Positions 33,174-42,164 of a DNA stretch of 47,068 bases are shown here, piece by piece. Where the stretch lies: contig JAAWKU010000032.1 in NCBI GenBank assembly GCA_022797535.1, positions 1-47,068 of the forward strand, written 5' to 3'. Position numbers and translations under genes: made by a program. The notes under the pieces were generated by a model. The model did no database searches. It was not told the origin of the DNA and was given only the letters and a program-made list of their open reading frames with translations. This DNA is from Lachnospiraceae bacterium (GTDB taxonomy: Bacteria; Bacillota; Clostridia; Lachnospirales; Lachnospiraceae). Position 1 is the stretch's first letter. Every line of letters begins with the position of its first letter.

Positions 33174-34082
33174 TTATTCTCTGGTCCAGCGGCAGGAGGC
33201 TCCGCAGGGCAGGACCAGATTCGTGCCGCTGACAGGCAGACCGATCTCCCGGGCTTCCACCTTGCCGCCCAGGGAGGCCGGCAGCGCCTGCTGGGCCAGA
33301 TAGGACAACACGGCGGGCTGCAGGCCGGTGGTATAGGAATTGATCAGGAAAAAGAGGGCATCTTTGGACAGAATCTGGCTGGTCAGCCAGAGAAACGGCC
33401 AGATGCTCTCTTCTATTTTCCAGATTTCACCCTTGGGGCCTCGGCCGTAGGAGGGAGGATCCATAATGATGCCATCGTACTTGTTGCCCCGGCGGATCTC
33501 CCGTTCCACGAATTTTACGCAGTCATCCACCAGCCAGCGGATGGGAGCGCCGCCCAAACCCGAGGCGGCGGCGTTTTCCCTGGCCCAGCCCACCATGCCT
33601 TTGGAGGCGTCCACATGGGTCACCTGGGCTCCGGCTGCGGCTGCCGCCAGGGTGGCTCCTCCGGTGTAGGCAAAGAGATTCAGGACTTTTACCGGCCGTC
33701 CGGTCTCCTGGATCAACTGGGAGAACCAGTCCCAGTTTACGGCCTGCTCCGGGAACAGCCCGGTATGTTTGAAGCTGAAAGGCTTGAGGTGGAAAGTCAG
33801 GTGATCTTCCCGGGCAGCCTTCCTGCCGCCGTTCTGCAGGCAGGGCAGGGGATAGGATATGGTCCACTCCTCCGGCAGATCAAAGAATTCCCATTCGCCG
33901 CCGCCTTTGGCGCTGCGATGGTAGTGGCCGTTTTTCTGCCGCCAGCCCCGGTGGCTGTGGGGGGTGTCCCAGATCACCTGGGGATCCGGGCGCACCAGGA
34001 TATATTTGCCCCAGCGCTCCAGCTTCTCCCCGGCTGAGGTATCCAGTACCTCATAGTCTTTCCAGTTGTTCGCAATCCACAT
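33174..34082 (-). CDS. Class I SAM-dependent methyltransferase, rRNA-type (RlmI-like)
   Basis: A 302-residue enzyme with the AdoMet-binding motif LNLFAYTGGATLAAAAAGAQVTHVDASKGM at about 138-168 and the catalytic-region motif IIMDPPSYGRGP at about 208-219, as in RlmI/RlmK 23S rRNA cytosine methyltransferases. The usual N-terminal PUA domain is short or absent (only about 110 residues precede the methyltransferase fold), so the substrate may differ. The frame runs from 34367, but the ATG at 34082 is chosen because AAAAGGGA lies upstream and the extra codons read through a MITE-like element. It converges with the Gln/Tyr-rich gene and diverges from the ribosomal operon. Confidence 0.8.
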   Translation of the reverse strand: MWIANNWKDYEVLDTSAGEKLERWGKYILVRPDPQVIWDTPHSHRGWRQKNGHYHRSAKGGGEWEFFDLPEEWTISYPLPCLQNGGRKAAREDHLTFHLKPFSFKHTGLFPEQAVNWDWFSQLIQETGRPVKVLNLFAYTGGATLAAAAAGAQVTHVDASKGMVGWARENAAASGLGGAPIRWLVDDCVKFVEREIRRGNKYDGIIMDPPSYGRGPKGEIWKIEESIWPFLWLTSQILSKDALFFLINSYTTGLQPAVLSYLAQQALPASLGGKVEAREIGLPVSGTNLVLPCGASCRWTRE

Positions 34083-34497
34083 AATCAATCCCTTTTCTTC
34101 TATATATAATAGGTAATGCGCATCCAGTGTTGCTGTCTGCATTATATTCAGGCAAACCTCCTTGCCTGAGTTTTCATCAGACTGCGTTGCCGTTGGGCAG
34201 CGATGCCATCCGCATCGCCTCCCTTCTCCGCCTTGCCCATGGAACCCCAGCCTGCGGAGCTTCACCAGATATACTGTAGACAGTACACCACAGTACGCCA
34301 GTGTGTCGGCAAACTGGCGCATATAATGCGCGGCAGATTCTGATTTACAGGTTTGATTATACAACACTTACTTACTACTTACAATGCATATTTACAGGCC
34401 TGTTTTCAATGGATACACAATTCCGGGAAGGGAGTACGCTTATAAAGATGAAGGAAAACTTTGTACTGAAAAAAATACAATATTTTCAAAAAAAGTC
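34083..34497. other. Intergenic region with MITE copy and small hairpins
   Basis: No gene is supported. The stretch contains the second MITE-like copy (34127-34288), a perfect hairpin GCGCAT-ATA-ATGCGC (34317-34331), and an AT-rich run before the ribosomal promoter. Confidence 0.5.
34127..34288. mobile_element. MITE-like dispersed element, copy 2
   Basis: This 162-bp segment is about 75% similar by eye to copy 1 (5289-5454) in the same orientation, sharing blocks such as CTTGCCTGA, GCGATGCCA, CCGCATCGC, CTCCGCCTTGCC and CACCAGATATA. Its ends are inverted repeats related to GTGTxxTGTCTxCA. It also has an internal perfect stem TCAGGCAA/TTGCCTGA (34148-34169). It lies upstream of the methyltransferase gene, not at a stop codon. 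Confidence 0.6.
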
Positions 34498-34526
34498 TTG
34501 CAATGCTGGAATTTCCCATGTATACT
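34498..34526 (+). promoter_or_regulatory. Main promoter of the S10-spc ribosomal operon
   Basis: TTGCAA (34498-34503) and TATACT (34521-34526) are separated by 17 bp, giving a strong sigma-A promoter about 300 bp before rpsJ. Confidence 0.85.
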
Positions 34527-34532
34527 ACTAAT

Positions 34533-34823
34533 TGCTGTGGCATGATAGCTGTGAAGCGAGAGGTTGCTGCCAGTCAGCAATGGCGGGCGGGTTTTCCGTG
34601 GAGCGAATGTCAAGTTAGGAAACTGACGACAAGTCACTGTACAGATTTATGGTCTGTCGCAAGACAGAAACGACGTGAGAGTAGTAAACCAGTTTTACCT
34701 CGCTGTGAAATGGGCCTGGAAGAAGAAAGCGTTGCGTAAAGGCTTAGGACACACACGGGAGAGTGTACAGTCACCGCTTGTCGTACTTACAACCAAAAGT
34801 GCGAAAAGGAGGCGACTTTTTTT
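34533..34823 (+). promoter_or_regulatory. Structured 5' leader of the S10 operon
   Basis: The roughly 290-nt leader contains a TCTGTC-GCAA-GACAGA hairpin with a GNRA tetraloop (34653-34668), a GTAAA/TTTAC stem (34687-34701), and a final stem in which AAAAGT and ACTTTT flank the AAGGAGG of rpsJ so that the ribosome binding site can be looped or exposed. The length and folds suggest ribosomal-protein feedback control, as S10 leaders are controlled by L4 in gammaproteobacteria, but no known leader class is recognised here. Confidence 0.6.
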
Positions 34824-35141
34824 ATGGCAAGTCAGGTAATGAGAATCACACTCAAGGCTTACGATCATCAGCTTGTTGATGCATCTGCCAAAAAAATCAT
34901 CGAAACAGTTAAGAAGAACGGTTCCCAGGTGAGCGGCCCGGTGCCCCTTCCCACTAAGAAGGAAGTGGTAACGATTCTGAGAGCGGTACACAAGTACAAG
35001 GACTCCAGAGAGCAGTTCGAGCAGAGAACCCACAAGAGACTGATCGACATCATTACCCCGACCCAGAAGACAGTTGACGCATTGCAGAGACTGGAAATGC
35101 CGGCCGGTGTGTACATCGACATTAAAATGAAAACCAAGTAA
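34824..35141 (+). CDS. rpsJ: 30S ribosomal protein S10
   Basis: A 105-residue S10 (NusE). It helps form the head of the 30S subunit and also takes part in transcription antitermination with NusB/NusG. Full conservation is visible, including [18 protein letters not shown] and the protruding-loop region [53 protein letters not shown] precedes the ATG. It is the first gene of the operon. It is separated from rplC by an unusual 369-bp spacer containing a hairpin repeat array, where only tens of bases are usual. Confidence 0.97.
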   Translation: MASQVMRITLKAYDHQLVDASAKKIIETVKKNGSQVSGPVPLPTKKEVVTILRAVHKYKDSREQFEQRTHKRLIDIITPTQKTVDALQRLEMPAGVYIDIKMKTK

Positions 35142-35213
35142 TCAGTTTGGCAAACCTGGAGTTTTGCAGAACTTCGATTCTACAAAATTCCCATCCCCTA
35201 CTAGTATGGACAT

Positions 35214-35478
35214 GACAGTTGCATCGCAGGTTTGCGCTACAGTTCACGCAGCTGCGCGAAAGCGTAATCTGCCGTAGCTGCATCACAAATATGCGCTACA
35301 GTCTCTGCAGTTGTGCCAGAGACGCAATCTGCCGTAGCTGCATCACAAACATGCGCTACAATCTCTGCAGTTGCGCCGGGGGCGCAATCTGCCGTGGCTG
35401 CATCACAAACATGCGCTACAATCTCTGCAGTTGCGCCGGGGGCGCAATCTGCCGTAGTTGCATCTCCGATGCAACTAC
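35214..35478 (+). repeat. 60-bp tandem repeat folding into alternating hairpins (rpsJ-rplC spacer)
   Basis: Four units with a 60-bp period (about 35221-35460) lie between rpsJ and rplC. Units three and four differ at only a few positions. Each unit folds twice: hairpin A, GTAGC(T)GCAT against ATGCGCTAC (for example 35274-35299), and hairpin B, GCAGTTGCGCC-GGG-GGCGCAA(T)CTGC (for example 35367-35392). Wobbles and pair swaps keep the stems: the third hairpin A has GTGGC opposite GCTAC, and B1 has a GAAA loop. A translated frame exists but has no good ribosome binding site. Confidence 0.85.
35454..35478 (+). repeat. Terminal perfect 11-bp hairpin closing the array
   Basis: The arms GTAGTTGCATC (35454-35464) and GATGCAACTAC (35468-35478) pair perfectly around a TCC loop. 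Relative to the array's hairpin A, a C-G pair has become T-A on both arms. This points to a conserved structure. No T-run follows, so it is not an ordinary terminator. Confidence 0.8.
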
Positions 35479-35510
35479 ATGTCCCGCTGTAGAGTAATTA
35501 GGAGGAAAAA

Positions 35511-36194
35511 ATGAAGAAAGCAATTTTGGCAACAAAAGTCGGAATGACTCAAATCTTCAACGAGGACGGCGTACTGATACCTGTCACCGTGCTCCAGGCA
35601 GGGCCCTGTGTGGTGACCCAGATCAAGACTGTGGAGAACGACGGATACAGCGCAGTGCAGGTTGGCTTTGTGGACAAGAAGGATAGGATCAACAATAAGG
35701 ACGCGAGCGGCAGGAAGGAAGTAATTCACAGACACGGCGCCAACAAGGCCGAGCAGGGACACTTCAAGAAGGCCGGTGTGAGTTCCAAGAGATATGTAAG
35801 GGAGTTCAAGTTTGAGAACGCCGATGAGTATGCGCTGGGCGCAGAGATCAAGGCTGATATCTTCGAGGCGGGCGACAAGGTGGACGCTTCCGCCATATCC
35901 AAGGGCAAGGGCTTCCAGGGCGCCATCAAGAGACTGGGACAGCACAGAGGACCCATGAAGCACGGTTCCAAGTTCCATCGCCACCAGGGTTCCAACGGCG
36001 CATGTTCTTCTCCCAGCCGCGTGTTCAAGGGCAAGGGAATGCCTGGCCACATGGGCCATGTGAAAGTGACCGTGCAGAATCTGGAAGTTGTGAGAGTGGA
36101 CGCGGAGAAGAATCTGCTGCTGGTAAAGGGCGCGGTTCCCGGACCCAAAAAGGCGTTAGTAACCATCAAAGAGACCGTCAAGGTTGAAGCATAG
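35511..36194 (+). CDS. rplC: 50S ribosomal protein L3
   Basis: A 227-residue L3, an early 50S assembly protein whose loop reaches toward the peptidyl transferase centre. The conserved [15 protein letters not shown] start and [29 protein letters not shown] (about 156-184) are present. ATTAGGAGGAAAAA precedes the ATG, which lies 33 bp after the last hairpin of the repeat array. Confidence 0.97.
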   Translation: MKKAILATKVGMTQIFNEDGVLIPVTVLQAGPCVVTQIKTVENDGYSAVQVGFVDKKDRINNKDASGRKEVIHRHGANKAEQGHFKKAGVSSKRYVREFKFENADEYALGAEIKADIFEAGDKVDASAISKGKGFQGAIKRLGQHRGPMKHGSKFHRHQGSNGACSSPSRVFKGKGMPGHMGHVKVTVQNLEVVRVDAEKNLLLVKGAVPGPKKALVTIKETVKVEA

Positions 36195-36220
36195 TTTAAG
36201 ACGGAAGGAGGACCAATCAG

Positions 36221-36841
36221 ATGGCAAACGTATCTGTTTATAATATGGAAGGCAAAGAAGTTGGTACAATCGAATTAAACGATGCAGTATTTGGTGTTAA
36301 AGTCAATGAGCACCTGGTACACATGGCGGTTGTACAGCAGCTTGCAAACAAGCGTCAGGGCACACAGAAGGCAAAGACCCGCTCTGAAGTGTCCGGCGGT
36401 GGCAGAAAGCCCTGGAGACAGAAGGGGACCGGCCACGCAAGGCAGGGATCCATCCGGGCGCCCCAGTGGAAGGGCGGCGGAGTGGTATTCGCTCCCGTTC
36501 CCAGGGACTATTCCTTCAAGATGAACAAGAAGGAAAAGAGAGCGGCTCTGAAGTCCGCACTGACCAGCAAGGTGCAGGATACCAGGCTGATCGTCCTGGA
36601 TGAGCTTAAGTTCGACGAGATCAAGACCAGGAATTTTGTCAATGTGATGAATAACCTGAAGGTGAACAAGGGCCTGGTGGTTCTGGCAGACAACGACACC
36701 AACGTGATCATGTCCGCCCGGAATGTGGCTGCAGTGGACACCATTGTGGTAAACAACATCAATGTATATGATGTGATGAAGGCGAACACCCTGGTTCTGA
36801 CCAGAGACGCCGTAGCGAAGATCGAGGAGGTGTACGCGTAA
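36221..36841 (+). CDS. rplD: 50S ribosomal protein L4
   Basis: A 206-residue L4, which lines the exit tunnel with L22 and in gammaproteobacteria also represses its own operon. The tunnel loop [41 protein letters not shown] (about 46-87) is intact. GGAAGGAGGACC precedes the ATG. Its stop and the rplW start share one base (TAATG), so translation is coupled. Confidence 0.97.
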   Translation: MANVSVYNMEGKEVGTIELNDAVFGVKVNEHLVHMAVVQQLANKRQGTQKAKTRSEVSGGGRKPWRQKGTGHARQGSIRAPQWKGGGVVFAPVPRDYSFKMNKKEKRAALKSALTSKVQDTRLIVLDELKFDEIKTRNFVNVMNNLKVNKGLVVLADNDTNVIMSARNVAAVDTIVVNNINVYDVMKANTLVLTRDAVAKIEEVYA

Positions 36842-37140
36842 TGGCTGATATTAAATACTATGACGTAATCCTCAAACCGGTTGTTACCGAGAAGAGTATG
36901 GCCGGCATGGGTGAAAAGAAATATACGTTCCTTGTTCATCCGGAAGCGAACAAGTCCCAGATCAGGGAAGCCGTCGAGAAGATGTTCGAGGGCACCAAGG
37001 TTGAGCGTGTCAACACCATCAACTGCCCCGGCAAGAAGAAGAGACGCGGCATGGTGGTGGGCAAGACTGCCAAGACCAAGAAGGCAATCGTTACCCTCAC
37101 CGCAGAGAGCAAGGACATCGAGATCTTTGCCGGCCTGTGA
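36841..37140 (+). CDS. rplW: 50S ribosomal protein L23
   Basis: A 99-residue L23, which sits at the tunnel exit and docks trigger factor and signal recognition particle. The start [15 protein letters not shown] and loop [25 protein letters not shown] are typical. It overlaps rplD by one base. After its stop the operon has a 228-bp non-coding spacer before rplB. Confidence 0.97.
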   Translation: MADIKYYDVILKPVVTEKSMAGMGEKKYTFLVHPEANKSQIREAVEKMFEGTKVERVNTINCPGKKKRRGMVVGKTAKTKKAIVTLTAESKDIEIFAGL

Positions 37141-37147
37141 GATGGGA

Positions 37148-37186
37148 GAAGTTCTAAGGCGCCAAAGTATGCTGCCTGAGAACTTC
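37148..37186 (+). repeat. Hairpin after rplW
   Basis: GAAGTTCT (37148-37155) pairs with AGAACTTC (37179-37186), with an inner AGGC/GCCT stem. It stands immediately after the rplW stop codon and lacks a T-run. Confidence 0.55.
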
Positions 37187-37205
37187 CAGCCCGTTTCAGG
37201 GCTTG

Positions 37206-37295
37206 CCGGCAGTCTGAGGATTGCTGGAGATTAGAAGGTTACCGGCAGTCTGAGGATTGCCGACATCTGAGGGTTACCGGCAGCCGGAGAGTTGA
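37206..37295 (+). repeat. Short direct repeats in the rplW-rplB spacer
   Basis: A 19-bp block CCGGCAGTCTGAGGATTGC is exact at 37206-37224 and 37242-37260, and a third degenerate copy begins at 37277; the period is about 35-36 bp. No ribosome binding site or ORF with conserved content is present. Confidence 0.75.
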
Positions 37296-37368
37296 CTGTC
37301 GGTGGATTAAGGTATGCGGCGCGAACGGGCGCTGCGCAAAGAATCATTGTAGAAAAGGAGATAGAAAG

Positions 37369-38208
37369 ATGGGAATTAAGACTTACAATCCCTATACACC
37401 TTCCAGACGTAACATGACTGGCTCTGACTTTTCCGAGATTACGAAGAAAGCTCCTGAGAAGAGCCTCTGCTACTCACTGAAGAAAAATTCCGGCCGTAAC
37501 AACCAGGGCAAGATCACTGTGAGACACCAGGGCGGCGGCGTCAGGAGACAGTACAGAATGATCGACTTCAAGAGAAATAAGGACGGCATTCCCGCAACGG
37601 TGATCGGCATTGAGTACGATCCCAACAGAACGGCCAACATTGCGCTGATCTGCTATGCGGACGGCACCAAGTCCTATATCATTGCTCCCGAAGGGCTTAC
37701 CGACGGCATGAAGGTTATGAACGGCCCTGAGGCGGAGGTCAGGCTGGGAAATTGCCTGCCTTTGGCTCAGATTCCTGTAGGTACGCAGGTACACAATATC
37801 GAGTTACACCCCGGCAAGGGCGGCCAGATGGTTCGTTCCGCCGGCAACAGCGCACAGTTGATGGCTAAGGAAGGCAAGTACGCGACTCTGCGTCTGCCCT
37901 CCGGCGAAATGAGAATGGTTCCTCTGGTTTGCCGCGCCACCGTTGGCGTCGTAGGCAATGTAGACCACAACCTGATCAACATCGGCAAGGCCGGCCGTAA
38001 GCGCCACATGGGGATCCGTCCCACGGTCCGCGGTTCCGTTATGAATCCCAACGACCATCCTCACGGCGGTGGTGAAGGCAAGACCGGCATCGGACGTCCC
38101 GGCCCCAGCACTCCTTGGGGCAAGCCTGCTCTGGGCCTTAAGACCCGTAAGAAGAAGGCTTCCGATAAGCTGATCGTGAGAAGACGTGACGGTAAGGCAA
38201 TCAAGTAA
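37369..38208 (+). CDS. rplB: 50S ribosomal protein L2
   Basis: A 279-residue L2, a primary 23S rRNA-binding protein needed for subunit association and for the peptidyl transferase centre. [14 protein letters not shown] at the start and the C-terminal [29 protein letters not shown], which carries the functionally important His, are both conserved. GAAAAGGAGATAGAAAG precedes the ATG. Confidence 0.97.
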   Translation: MGIKTYNPYTPSRRNMTGSDFSEITKKAPEKSLCYSLKKNSGRNNQGKITVRHQGGGVRRQYRMIDFKRNKDGIPATVIGIEYDPNRTANIALICYADGTKSYIIAPEGLTDGMKVMNGPEAEVRLGNCLPLAQIPVGTQVHNIELHPGKGGQMVRSAGNSAQLMAKEGKYATLRLPSGEMRMVPLVCRATVGVVGNVDHNLINIGKAGRKRHMGIRPTVRGSVMNPNDHPHGGGEGKTGIGRPGPSTPWGKPALGLKTRKKKASDKLIVRRRDGKAIK

Positions 38209-38225
38209 TCGAGGAGGAGAGACAA

Positions 38226-38507
38226 ATGGCTAGATCACTGAAAAAAGGCCCTTTCGCTGATGAAAGTTTACTGAAAAAGGTAGATGCGTTGAACGCTTCC
38301 GGACAGAAGTCTGTTATCAAGACCTGGTCCCGCCGTTCCACCATTTTCCCTTCCTTCGTTGGACACACCATCGCTGTCCACGACGGAAGAAAGCATGTGC
38401 CCGTATATGTGACCGAGGATATGGTTGGCCACAAACTTGGCGAGTTCGTTGCCACCAGGACCTACAGAGGTCACGGCAAAGATGAAAAGAAGTCCAAGGT
38501 CAGGTAA
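38226..38507 (+). CDS. rpsS: 30S ribosomal protein S19
   Basis: A 93-residue S19 of the 30S head, in contact with S13 and 23S helix 38. The start [22 protein letters not shown] and the core [42 protein letters not shown] are complete. GAGGAGAGACAA precedes the start. The 172 bp to rplV are longer than normal. Confidence 0.97.
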   Translation: MARSLKKGPFADESLLKKVDALNASGQKSVIKTWSRRSTIFPSFVGHTIAVHDGRKHVPVYVTEDMVGHKLGEFVATRTYRGHGKDEKKSKVR

Positions 38508-38679
38508 GTAAAGCGTAATATTGGCGCATGGCTGCCCGGGAGGGCGGCCAACCCCTGGGGCGGCAGGGCGTGGAGCATTATCCCATACCCCGCCCCGGGA
38601 AAAGAATCTGGTCTGTCTGCGGCCCGGCCGTAGCAGATGCGTTAGCTTGAAAACAACGGAATGTAGGAGGAAATTATCT
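38508..38679. other. GC-rich structured spacer between rpsS and rplV
   Basis: This 172-bp spacer is very GC-rich, with blocks such as CCCGGG, CCCCTGGGG and CCGCCCCGGG near 38535-38600, and a TCTGC/GCAGA hairpin (about 38615-38637). An in-frame extension of rplV to 38521 exists, but its product would not resemble L22. Confidence 0.5.
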
Positions 38680-39066
38680 ATGGCTAAAGGACATAGAAGT
38701 CAGATCAAGAGAGAGAGAAATGCCCAGAAGGACACCAGACCCTCTGCCAAGTTATCATACGCAAGGATCCCCGTTCAGAAGGCATGTTTCGTATTGGACG
38801 CCATCAGAGGCAAGGACGTGGAGAGCGCGCTGGGCATCCTGGCATACAATCCCAGATACGCTTCCAGCGTAATTGAGAAGCTGCTGAAGTCTGCAATCGC
38901 CAATGCGGAGAACAATAACGGCATGAACGCCGACAACCTGTATATCGCAGAGTGCTATGCAAACAACGGACCCATCATGAAGAGAGTAAGACCGAGAGCA
39001 CAGGGCAGAGCTTATAGGATCGAGAAGAGAATGAGCCATATCACCATCGTGCTTGATGAGAAATAG
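38680..39066 (+). CDS. rplV: 50S ribosomal protein L22
   Basis: A 128-residue L22. Its beta-hairpin (about 80-100) lines the exit tunnel, where macrolide resistance mutations arise. [31 protein letters not shown] and [22 protein letters not shown] are conserved. Start 38680 is chosen over the frame's 38521 because TAGGAGGAAATTATCT precedes it and L22 begins here. Confidence 0.95.
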   Translation: MAKGHRSQIKRERNAQKDTRPSAKLSYARIPVQKACFVLDAIRGKDVESALGILAYNPRYASSVIEKLLKSAIANAENNNGMNADNLYIAECYANNGPIMKRVRPRAQGRAYRIEKRMSHITIVLDEK

Positions 39067-39077
39067 GAGGAAGAATT

Positions 39078-39737
39078 ATGGGACAGAAAGTTAATCCTCA
39101 CGGCCTGAGAGTCGGCGTTATTAAGGATTGGGATTCCAAGTGGTACGCTGATGCAGAGTTCTCCGATTATCTGGTAGAGGACTACAACATCAGACAGTTT
39201 TTGAAGAAGAAATTATACAGCGCAGGCGTTTCCAAGATCGAGATCGAGAGGGCGTCTGACAGGGTGAAGGTTGTTATCTACACCGCCAAGCCCGGCGTGG
39301 TAATTGGCAAGGGCGGCGCTGAGATCGAGATCACCAAGCGGGAGCTTTCCAAACTCACCGACAAGAAGGTGATGGTTGACATCAAGGAGATCAAGAGACC
39401 GGATAAGGATGCCCAGCTTGTGGCTGAAAACATTGCGCAGCAGCTCGAGAACCGTATTTCTTTCAGGCGCGCCATGAAGTCCTGCATGGGAAGGACCATG
39501 AAGGCAGGAGCCCAGGGCATCAAGGCAGCCTGCGCAGGTCGTCTGGGCGGCGCTGATATTGCCCGTACCGAATTCTACAGCGAGGGTACGATTCCCCTGC
39601 AGACACTGAGAGCTGACATCGACTATGGTTTTGCCGAGGCGGATACCACTTACGGCAAGGTTGGCGTCAAGGTTTGGATTTATAAAGGCGAGATTCTTCC
39701 TACAAAAGGAGAGCCGGTGGAAGGGAGCGATAAATAA
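39078..39737 (+). CDS. rpsC: 30S ribosomal protein S3
   Basis: A 219-residue S3 at the mRNA entry tunnel, with helicase-related function in the 30S. The KH domain motif [10 protein letters not shown] places GxxG at residues 77-80. [21 protein letters not shown] is the family start. TAGGAGGAAGAATT lies before the ATG. Its stop overlaps rplP by one base. Confidence 0.97.
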   Translation: MGQKVNPHGLRVGVIKDWDSKWYADAEFSDYLVEDYNIRQFLKKKLYSAGVSKIEIERASDRVKVVIYTAKPGVVIGKGGAEIEITKRELSKLTDKKVMVDIKEIKRPDKDAQLVAENIAQQLENRISFRRAMKSCMGRTMKAGAQGIKAACAGRLGGADIARTEFYSEGTIPLQTLRADIDYGFAEADTTYGKVGVKVWIYKGEILPTKGEPVEGSDK

Positions 39738-40165
39738 TGTTAATGCCGAAGAGAGTTAAGCGTCGTAAACAGTTCCGTGGCACCATGGCCGGCAAGGCTA
39801 TGAGGGGCAACACCCTCACCTATGGTGAGTACGGCCTGGTAGCAACAGAGCCCTGCTGGATCAAGTCCAATCAGATCGAGGCGGCCCGTATTGCACTTAC
39901 CCGTTATACAAAGCGTACCGGTAAGGTTTGGATCAAGATTTTCCCGGATAAGCCCGTAACCGCAAAGCCCGCCGAGACTCGTATGGGTTCCGGTAAAGGT
40001 TCTTTGGAGTACTGGGTGGCAGTTGTAAAGCCCGGACGCGTGATGTTTGAGATTGCTGGGGTTCCCGAGTCAGACGCCCGCGAGGCATTGCGTCTTGCCA
40101 TGCACAAGCTTCCTTGCAAGTGCAAGGTCGTATCGAAAGCAGATCTGGAAGGCGGTGTATCATAA
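39737..40165 (+). CDS. rplP: 50S ribosomal protein L16
   Basis: A 142-residue L16, near the A-site tRNA and important for late 50S assembly. [15 protein letters not shown] is the canonical start and [24 protein letters not shown] is the conserved core. It is coupled to rpsC by a one-base TAATG overlap and to rpmC by the same arrangement. Confidence 0.97.
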   Translation: MLMPKRVKRRKQFRGTMAGKAMRGNTLTYGEYGLVATEPCWIKSNQIEAARIALTRYTKRTGKVWIKIFPDKPVTAKPAETRMGSGKGSLEYWVAVVKPGRVMFEIAGVPESDAREALRLAMHKLPCKCKVVSKADLEGGVS

Positions 40166-40368
40166 TGAAGAAAACTAAGTATGTTGAGGAATTACAGACC
40201 AAGTCTGTTGAGGAACTGGACCAGGAGCTGGTCGCTGCAAAAAAGGAACTTTTCAATTTGAGATTCCAGAACGCTACCAACCAGTTGGACAATACGGCAA
40301 GAATCAGGGAAGTCAGAAAGAACATTGCCCGTATCCAGACTGTGATCACCCAGAAGGCCAAGGCATAA
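40165..40368 (+). CDS. rpmC: 50S ribosomal protein L29
   Basis: A 67-residue L29, which binds near the tunnel exit with L23. [51 protein letters not shown] is the family pattern. The frame extends to 40114, but the ATG at 40165 overlaps the rplP stop and gives the normal length. Confidence 0.95.
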   Translation: MKKTKYVEELQTKSVEELDQELVAAKKELFNLRFQNATNQLDNTARIREVRKNIARIQTVITQKAKA

Positions 40369-40396
40369 GCAGCGGACGAAGAAAGGAGAATGGGTC

Positions 40397-40651
40397 GTGG
40401 AAAGAAATTTGAGAAAACAGCGTACTGGCAAGGTTGTCAGTAATAAGATGGATAAGACGATCGTTGTCGCTATCGAGAACCGTGTAAAGCACCCCCTTTA
40501 CAAGAAGGTTGTGAAGAGCACCTACAAGCTGAAAGCACATGATGAAAACAACGAGTGTAACATCGGCGACACCGTTAAGGTGATGGAGACAAGGCCTCTG
40601 TCCAAGGACAAGAGATGGAGACTTGTTGAGATCGTAGAGAGAGCAAAATAA
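40397..40651 (+). CDS. rpsQ: 30S ribosomal protein S17
   Basis: An 84-residue S17, an early 16S rRNA-binding protein. [57 protein letters not shown] is conserved. The start codon is GTG: AAAGGAG precedes it, and the nearby ATG at 40390 is out of frame. Confidence 0.95.
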   Translation: MERNLRKQRTGKVVSNKMDKTIVVAIENRVKHPLYKKVVKSTYKLKAHDENNECNIGDTVKVMETRPLSKDKRWRLVEIVERAK

Positions 40652-40684
40652 TCGTGCGGATAGATATTTGGAAGGAGAATTAAC

Positions 40685-41053
40685 ATGGTTCAGCAGGAAA
40701 CTAGACTGAAGGTTGCTGACAATACCGGTGCGAAGGAACTTCTTTGCATCCGTGTTATGGGCGGCTCCACAAGAAGATATGCACAGATCGGCGATGTGAT
40801 TGTTGCTTCGGTCAAAGATGCAACACCTGGTGGCGTTGTAAAGAAGGGTGATGTGGTCAAGGCCGTAGTTGTCCGTACTGTGAAGGGCGCGCGTCGTAAG
40901 GACGGCTCCTACATTAAGTTTGATGAGAACGCGGCAGTAATCATCAAAGAAGATAAGACTCCCAGAGGAACTCGTATCTTTGGGCCCGTAGCGAGAGAGC
41001 TTCGTGAGAAACAGTTTATGAAGATCGTTTCCCTGGCTCCCGAAGTATTGTAA
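40685..41053 (+). CDS. rplN: 50S ribosomal protein L14
   Basis: A 122-residue L14 at the subunit interface, contacting the 30S and binding the silencing factor Rsf[28 protein letters not shown] and the C-terminal [30 protein letters not shown] are conserved. GGAAGGAGAATTAAC precedes the ATG. Confidence 0.97.
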   Translation: MVQQETRLKVADNTGAKELLCIRVMGGSTRRYAQIGDVIVASVKDATPGGVVKKGDVVKAVVVRTVKGARRKDGSYIKFDENAAVIIKEDKTPRGTRIFGPVARELREKQFMKIVSLAPEVL

Positions 41054-41065
41054 GGAGGTGCGGCA

Positions 41066-41383
41066 ATGGCAACGATGAAGATTAAAAAGGGCGACACGGT
41101 CAGAGTGATCGCCGGCAACGCAAAGATCAAGAATAAAGAGGGCAGGGTTATTTCCGTGGATGCCAAGAATGGTAAGATCCTTGTGGAAGGCCTGAACATG
41201 ATGACCAAGCACTCCAAACCCACCCAGGCCAATCCCAACGGTGGTATTATCCAGAAGGAAGCTCCCATGGACATCTCCAACGTGATGCTGGTTCACAAGG
41301 GACAGGCAACCAGGGTCGGCTTCAGGATGGAAGGGGACAAAAAGGTTCGTTTCGCTAAAAAGACCGGCGAAGTGATCGACTGA
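41066..41383 (+). CDS. rplX: 50S ribosomal protein L24
   Basis: A 105-residue L24 with a KOW motif near the N-terminus ([38 protein letters not shown]). It is an early 50S assembly initiator at the tunnel exit. AAGGAGGTGCGGCA precedes the ATG, and it lies 12 bp after rplN. Confidence 0.97.
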   Translation: MATMKIKKGDTVRVIAGNAKIKNKEGRVISVDAKNGKILVEGLNMMTKHSKPTQANPNGGIIQKEAPMDISNVMLVHKGQATRVGFRMEGDKKVRFAKKTGEVID

Positions 41384-41406
41384 TCCCAGGAAGGAGGAAA
41401 GTAAAC

Positions 41407-41949
41407 GTGAGTAGATTGAAAGATTTCTATAACAACGAGATCGTCGCTGCTATGACGAAGAAGTTTGGATATAAAAACGTGATGGAAGTTCCCAAGCTGG
41501 ATAAGATCGTGGTCAACATGGGCGTCGGCGAAGCCAAGGACAATGCTAAGGTGCTGGAGAACGCGGTTCATGATATGGAGACCATCACAGGCCAGAAGGC
41601 TGTTTTGACCAAGGCCAAGGGTTCTATCGCCAATTTCAAGATCCGTGAGGGCATGAACATCGGCTGCAAGACCACCCTGCGGGGCGAGAAGATGTACGAG
41701 TTTCTGGATCGCCTGGTGAACCTGGCTCTTCCCCGCGTTCGCGATTTCAGAGGGGTGAATCCCAACGCTTTTGACGGCAGAGGCAACTATGCCCTGGGCA
41801 TCAAGGAGCAGATCATCTTCCCCGAGATCGAGTACGACAAGATCGACAAGACCAGGGGTATGGATATCATTTTCGTAACAACTGCCAAGACGGACGAAGA
41901 GGCGCGCGAGTTGTTGACGCTGTTCAACATGCCCTTCGCAAAATCATAA
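41407..41949 (+). CDS. rplE: 50S ribosomal protein L5
   Basis: A 180-residue L5, which binds 5S rRNA and contacts P-site tRNA. The sequence has [69 protein letters not shown], all conserved. It starts with GTG after AAGGAGGAAAGTAAAC. Confidence 0.97.
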   Translation: MSRLKDFYNNEIVAAMTKKFGYKNVMEVPKLDKIVVNMGVGEAKDNAKVLENAVHDMETITGQKAVLTKAKGSIANFKIREGMNIGCKTTLRGEKMYEFLDRLVNLALPRVRDFRGVNPNAFDGRGNYALGIKEQIIFPEIEYDKIDKTRGMDIIFVTTAKTDEEARELLTLFNMPFAKS

Positions 41950-41963
41950 GGAGGTAAATTCTC

Positions 41964-42149
41964 ATGGCAAAGACATCTATGAAGATTAAGCAGCAGCGCA
42001 AGCCTAAGTTTTCCACCCAGGCTTATACCCGTTGCAAGATTTGTGGCCGTCCACACTCGGTTCTGAAGAAATACGGAATTTGCAGAGTTTGCTTCCGTGA
42101 GCTGGCATACAAGGGCGAGATTCCCGGCGTTAAGAAGGCAAGTTGGTAA
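41964..42149 (+). CDS. rpsN: 30S ribosomal protein S14, zinc-binding type
   Basis: A 61-residue S14 of the short zinc-binding type, with Cys24, Cys27, Cys40 and Cys43 in CKIC and CRVC. Paralogues without zinc replace it during zinc starvation in some Firmicutes; none is visible here. GGAGGTAAATTCTC precedes the ATG. Confidence 0.97.
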   Translation: MAKTSMKIKQQRKPKFSTQAYTRCKICGRPHSVLKKYGICRVCFRELAYKGEIPGVKKASW

Positions 42150-42164
42150 GGAGGAGGAAAAACC

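Noticed and set aside
34083..34367. An N-terminal extension of the methyltransferase
   Set aside because: Its codons read through the MITE-like element; the start at 34082 has the ribosome binding site.
34301..34531. A 76-codon frame before the ribosomal operon
   Set aside because: It spans the promoter and lacks a ribosome binding site and homology.
35214..35478. CRISPR array
   Set aside because: The units are contiguous tandem copies with no variable spacers and no cas genes.
35219..35497. A 92-codon frame through the hairpin repeats encoding 20-residue repeats
   Set aside because: The 60-bp period alone keeps any frame open; there is no ribosome binding site and the Cys-rich repeats match no known protein.
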